Assembly (NCBI RefSeq): GCF_000321225.1
Contig: NW_004450480.1
Span: 2,106,583 to 2,170,582 of the forward strand
Length of the DNA stretch: 64,000 nucleotides
From: Odobenus rosmarus divergens
Taxonomy: Eukaryota > Chordata > Mammalia > Carnivora > Odobenidae
Reading direction: 5' to 3'
The position numbers were made by a program, and so were the translations under genes. Below are positions 59,520 through 64,000 of the stretch, one piece after another; position 1 is the first letter of the stretch, and each line of letters begins with the position of its first letter. The notes under the pieces are model-generated. The model ran no database searches, was not told where the DNA came from, and saw only the letters and a program-made list of their open reading frames with translations.

Positions 59520-60899
59520 ATTTTCTTTTTTATTCAAATGTAATTGACATACAATATGTTAGTTTCAAATGTACAACATATTAATTCAACATTATATACA
59601 ATAGGAAATAATTACCATCATAAATCTAGTTCCTATTTGTCATTATACAAAGTTGTTATATATTATTAACTGTGTCCCCTATGCTGTACGCTGTATCACT
59701 GTGTCTTGTTTATTTTTTAACTGAAGTTTGTACCTTTTAATCCCCTTCCTGTATTTGAACATCCTCTCATCCCCCTCCCTTTGGCGACCACCAAATTGCT
59801 CTATCTCTGAGTCTGTTTCTGTTTTGTTTTGTTTGTTCTTTTTTGTTTTTGTTTTTTTAGACTCCCCATATAAGTGAAATAATATGGTATTTATCTTTTT
59901 TTGGATGATTTATTTCACTTAGCATAATATTCTCTAGGTCCATCAGTGTTGTTCCAAATGACAAGATTTAATTCTTTTTTTTATGGCTGAGAAATATTCC
60001 ATTATAAATATGTAAATGTAAACATAGAATATATAAACATACAACATATTTATATATAACCTACAAATGTAAACATACACATACACACACACACTCACAG
60101 CATATCCGCTATATTCATTTATCTAATGATGGTTGGGTTGCTTCCATATCTGGTCTATTGGAAATAGTAACGCAATAAACAGGGGTGCATATATCTTTTC
60201 AAATTAGTGTTTTCATTTTCTTTGAATAAATGCCAAGAAGTAGAATTTCTGGATCAAGAGTAGTTCTTTTTTTATTATTTAAATTCAATTAGAGAGTAGT
60301 TCTATTTTTAATATTTGAAGAACCTCCATACTGTTTTTCACAGTGGCTGCATCAATTTATGTTCCCACTAACAGTGCTCAAGGGTTCCCTTTTCTCCACA
60401 TCCCTTACAAACACTTATTTCTTGTTATTCTTGTCTTTCTGATAAGTAGCCTTTCTGACAGGTGTGAGGGTGATACATCATTATGGTTTTGATTTGCATG
60501 TCCCTGATGGTTAGTGATGCTGAACATCTTATGTTGCTGTTGGCCACCTGTGTGTCTTCCTTGGAGAAGTGTCTATTCAGGTTCTCTGCTCATGTTTTAA
60601 TTGGGTTATTTGTTTTTTTTGATAGTGAGTTGTGTGAGTTCTTTACATATTTTGGGTATTAACCCCTTGAAAATTTTATCTTCCATTCAGTAGGTTGTTT
60701 TTTAATTTTGTTAATGGTTTCCTGTGCTGTTCAAAAGCTTTTTAGTTTGATGCAGGTCCCAACTACTTACTTTTGCTTTTGTTGCCCTTGCCTGAGGACA
60801 CAGATCCAAAATAACATTGCTGAGACCAATGTCCAAAACCTTCCTACCTTTGTTTTCTTCTGGTAGTTTTATGGTTTATGGTCTTATAGTTAAGTCTTT

Positions 60900-61015
60900 T
60901 TGTTTTTTTTAAGTTTTATTTAGTTATCTCTACACCCAACATGGGGCTCCAACTCATGACCCTGAAACCAAATCAAGAGACACATGCTCTTCTGACTGAG
61001 ACAGCCAGGGGCCCC
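60900..61015 (-). mobile_element. Older CAN-type SINE, partial, antisense
   Basis: Minus-strand reading gives 'ggggcccctggctgtctcag' and 'gtctcttgatttggtttcag'. Flanking repeats atagttaagtcttt (60,886-60,899) and atatttaagtcttt (61,016-61,029) form a 14-bp target duplication with one mismatch. Confidence 0.85.
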
Positions 61016-61403
61016 ATATTTAAGTCTTTAATGCACTTTGAGTTTTTTCTACACATGATTTAAGAAAGTTGTCTAGTTTCATTCTTTTACATATAGTTGC
61101 CCAGCTTTCCCAGTGCCATTTATTGAAGAGATTTATTTCTCCATTGTGTGTTCTTGCTGGCTTTGTTGGAGATTAATTAATGGTGTGAGTTAACTTCTGG
61201 ACTGTTTTGTTCCATGTGTCTGTTTCTGTACCAGTACTCTATTGTCTTGATTATAGTAGCTTTGTAAGATAGTTTGAAGTCAGGGATCATGATACCTTGT
61301 TCTTCTTTGTCAAGATCGCTTTGGCTAATTGAGGTCTTTTGTAATGACATACACATTCTAGGATTATCAGTTGTGGTTCTGTGAAAAATGCCATTGGTGT
61401 TTT

Positions 61404-61573
61404 GGGGTGCTTGGGTGGCTGAGTTAAGCATCTGACTCTTGATTTCAGTTCAGGTCATGATCTCGGGGTCGTGAGGTCGAGCCCTGCCTCGGGCTCTGTG
61501 CTCAGCGGGGAGTCTACATTACTCCCTTTTCCTCTCCCTCTGCTCCTCCCTGCCTTCTCAAATAATTTTTTTT
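61404..61573 (+). mobile_element. Older CAN-type SINE, sense
   Basis: 'ggggtgcttgggtggctgag' head and older 'catctgactcttgatttcag' body. Flanks aaatgccattggtgtttt (61,386-61,403) and aaatgccattggtatttt (61,574-61,591) form an 18-bp target duplication with one mismatch. Tail degraded. Confidence 0.93.
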
Positions 61574-61784
61574 AAATGCCATTGGTATTTTGATAGGGAT
61601 TGCATTGAAGCTGTAGATTGATTCTTGTAGTGTGGACATCTACAGTATCATTTTTTCCAATCCATAAACACAGAATAGCTTCCCATTTATGTCATCATTT
61701 TCTTTCATCAGTTTCTTAAAAGTTTTCAGTGTATGGGTCTTTCACCTCCTTGGTTAAATTTATTCCCAAGTATTTTATTCTTTT

Positions 61785-61966
61785 AAAAAAATATTTTATT
61801 TATTTATTTGAGAGAGAGAGAGACAGAAAGAACACAAGCAGGGAGGAGGGGCAGAGGGAGAGGGAGAAGCAGACCCCTCAATGAGCAGGGCTCCGTCCCA
61901 GGACCCTGGGATCATGACCTGAGTCAAAAGCAGATACTTAACTGACTGAGCCATCCAGGCGCCCCA
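61785..61966 (-). mobile_element. CAN-type SINE, antisense, with 20-bp duplication
   Basis: Minus-strand reading gives 'ggggcgcctggatggctcag' and 'tttgactcaggtcatgatcc'. The 20-bp repeat CCCAAGTATTTTATTCTTTT at 61,765-61,784 is repeated without change at 61,967-61,986. Confidence 0.97.
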
Positions 61967-63586
61967 CCCAAGTATTTTATTCTTTTTGATGCAATCATGA
62001 ATGGTATTACTTTCTTAATCGTTCTTTGTGGTAGTTCATTATTAGCATATAGAAATGTCACACATTTATGTAAACTTTGTGTCCTGTAACTTTATTGAAT
62101 TCATTTATTCTAATAGTTTTTTGGTAGAGTCTTGAGGGTTTTTTATTTATAGTATCATGTCTTTTGTGGATAGTGATAGTTTTACTTCTTTTCCAATTTG
62201 GATACCTTTTATTTCGTTTCCTTCTCTGATTGCGGTTGCTAGGACTTCTAAATACTATGCTGAATAAAAGTGGTGAGAGTAGACATCCCTGTCTTGTTCC
62301 TGATCTTAGAGGAGAAGCTTTAGGTTTTCACTGTTGAATAATATGTTTGGTTGTGGGTTTGTCATATATAGCCTTTGTTATATTGCGATATATTCCCTGC
62401 CTTATTGAGAGGGTTTCTTTTATAAACCGATGTTAAATTTTATCAAATGCATTTTTTGCATCTATTGAGATGATCATAAGATTTTTATCCTCTGCTTATG
62501 TGGCATGTCACATTGATTGGTTTATGGCTATTGAACCATACTTGCATCTTTGAAATCCCACATGATCCCACTTGATCATGGTGCATAACCCTTTAACTGA
62601 ATTGTTAAATTCAATGTACTAATGTATTCTTGAGGATTTTTGTATCAGTGTTCATCAAGCATATTGGCCTGTAATTTTCTTCCTTCTTTTTTTTTTTTTT
62701 TTTGTAGTGTCTGGTTTTGATATGAGGGTAATGTTGGCTTTACAGAATGAGTTTGGAAGTGTTCTTCTTCAATTTTTTTGAGGAATATAGGTATTAACTT
62801 CTTTAAATATTGGTAGAATTTACTTTTGAAAGTGGTCTGGACTTCTGTTTGTTGGGAGTTTTTTGATTATTGATTCAAATTCATTATAAGTAATAGGTCT
62901 GCTCAGATTTTTTATTTCCTCCTGATTCAGTATTGCAAGCTTGTATATTTCTATAAATATATGAATTTCTTCTAGGCACTTTAATTTGTTAGAATGTAAT
63001 TGTAGTAGTCTCTTATCCTTTGTACTTCTATGGTATTACTTGTAACTTTTGTTTTTTGATTTTACTTTTTTGGGTCCTCTCTCTTTTCTTCTTAAAGAAT
63101 CTAGCTAAAAGTTCATCAATTTTGTTTATCTTTTCAAAGAACCAGCTTTTAGTTTCAACTGACGTTTTCTATTTTTTTTTATTTTCTATTTTCGGTCTGG
63201 TCTTTATTACTTCCTACCTTCTACTAACTTTGGGCTTTGTTTGTTCTCCTTTTTCTAGTTTCTTGAGGTATAACATTAGATTGTTTATTTGAAATTTTTC
63301 TTGTTTCTTGAGGTAGGTCTGTCTCACTATCTTCCCTCACTTCACTTCCCTCTTAGAAGTGCTTTTGCTCCATCCCATAGATTTTGGGATAAATCCCCAT
63401 AGACTTCTGTCTAGGTATTTTTTAAATTTCCTCTTAGATTTCTGTGTTGATAGCATTAGTTGTTTGTTTACTATTAGGTTGTGTAACCGCCACATCATTT
63501 ATGCTTTTCCAGTTTTCTTGTTGCAACTGATTTCTAGTTTCATACCATTATGTTTGAAAAAGATGCTTAGTATGATTTCAGTGTTC

Positions 63587-64000
63587 TTTTTTTTTAATTA
63601 TTTTTTTTTGATGTAGTGTTCCATGATTCATTGTTTGCGTAAAACACCCGTGCTCCATTCAATACGTGCCCAGGCTAACCCATCCCCCCACCCCCTCCCC
63701 TCTAGAACCCTCAGTTTGTTTCTCAGAGTCCATAGTCTCTCATGGTTTGTCTCCCCCTCTGAATTCCCCTCCTTCATTTCTCCCTTCCTACTATCTTTTT
63801 TTTTTTAATATAATGTATTATTTGTTTCAGAGGTACAGGTCTGTGATTCAACAGTCTTACACAATTCACAGCACTCACGATAGCACATACCCTCCCCAAT
63901 GTCCATCACCCAGCCACCCCATCCCTCCCACCTCCTACCCCTCCAGCAACCCTCAGTTTGTTTCCTGAGATTAAGAATTCCTCATATCAGTGAGATCATA
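63587..64000 (-). mobile_element. LINE-1 'K' carnivore-type 3' UTR, antisense, runs off the edge
   Basis: 'gatgtagtgttccatgattc', 'tctcatggtttgtctccccc', 'taatgtattatttgtttcag' and 'ggtacaggtctgtgattcaa' follow a carnivore L1 3' UTR in reverse complement. C-rich stretches lie at 63,683-63,704 and 63,903-63,950. The element is inserted in L1 J and continues beyond 64,000. Confidence 0.85.

Larger units (their letters stand above)
59520..63586 (-). mobile_element. LINE-1 'J', antisense
   Basis: 3' UTR from 59,520 ('aatgtaattgacatacaata'), ORF2 C-terminus near 59,900 and antisense ORF2 up to the endonuclease at about 63,586. Carries three SINEs (60,900, 61,404, 61,785). At the reverse transcriptase active site (about 62,155-62,185) the frame reads LSLSTKDM where LSLFADDM is expected, so the catalytic FADD is lost. 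The readable ORF2 piece at 61,177-61,431 is short. AT/CA low-complexity sequence lies at 60,003-60,100. Confidence 0.82.

Noticed and set aside
1..64000. A previously undescribed multi-gene system
   Set aside because: No gene cluster, operon-like layout or unexplained long coding region was found. All long-range structure seen is explained by nested transposon insertion.

Overview
This window looks like nuclear DNA of a carnivoran mammal, probably an arctoid (bear, seal or mustelid group). The main evidence is repeated copies of a tRNA-Lys-derived CAN-type SINE, beginning GGGCGCCTGGGTGGCTCAG and ending AATAAATAAAATCTT plus poly(A). The internal wording (GTTAAGCGTCTGCCTTCGGCTCAGG) resembles arctoid copies more than dog or cat copies. 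Carnivore-type LINE-1 3' ends, old mammalian MIR, L2, MER20 and MER5 repeats, and strong CpG depletion fit this. The species assignment rests on memory of repeat families, not on a search.

I found no intact protein-coding gene, RNA gene, CRISPR array or bacterial-type system. The sequence reads as intergenic DNA or the inside of a large intron. The longer open frames are either frames through repeats (mainly on the strand opposite LINE-1) or short frames with no recognisable family. I cannot exclude a short spliced exon in the unique stretches.

Region 1-31.8 kb is mostly old, diverged DNA. It holds scattered MIR, L2, MER5, MER20 and MaLR remnants, one sense LINE-1 3' fragment (about 7.0-8.9 kb), one antisense LINE-1 3' fragment (about 17.3-18.2 kb), four CAN SINEs and several microsatellites, separated by unique sequence.

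Region 31.8-50.5 kb is a Russian doll of LINE-1 insertions, all inserted antisense. An ancient repeat is split at about 31,950 and resumes at about 50,366. Inside it lie a LINE-1 pair (A, and a second copy E), then a full-length LINE-1 (B, 35,545-46,609), then a 5'-truncated LINE-1 (C, 40,111-43,867). Target-site duplications (TSDs) support the order: C inside B (17 bp, one mismatch) and B inside A (14 bp, two mismatches). Smaller SINE and LINE-1 insertions sit within these layers.

Region 50.5-52.6 kb is mostly unique DNA with one L2 and one MIR. Region 52.6-64 kb is a second pile of antisense LINE-1s (M, G, H, I, J and K). It includes a 717-bp insertion (F) with a probable 5' inversion, and it runs off the right edge. 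The most informative content is therefore the layered retrotransposition record with readable TSDs, rather than a gene system.
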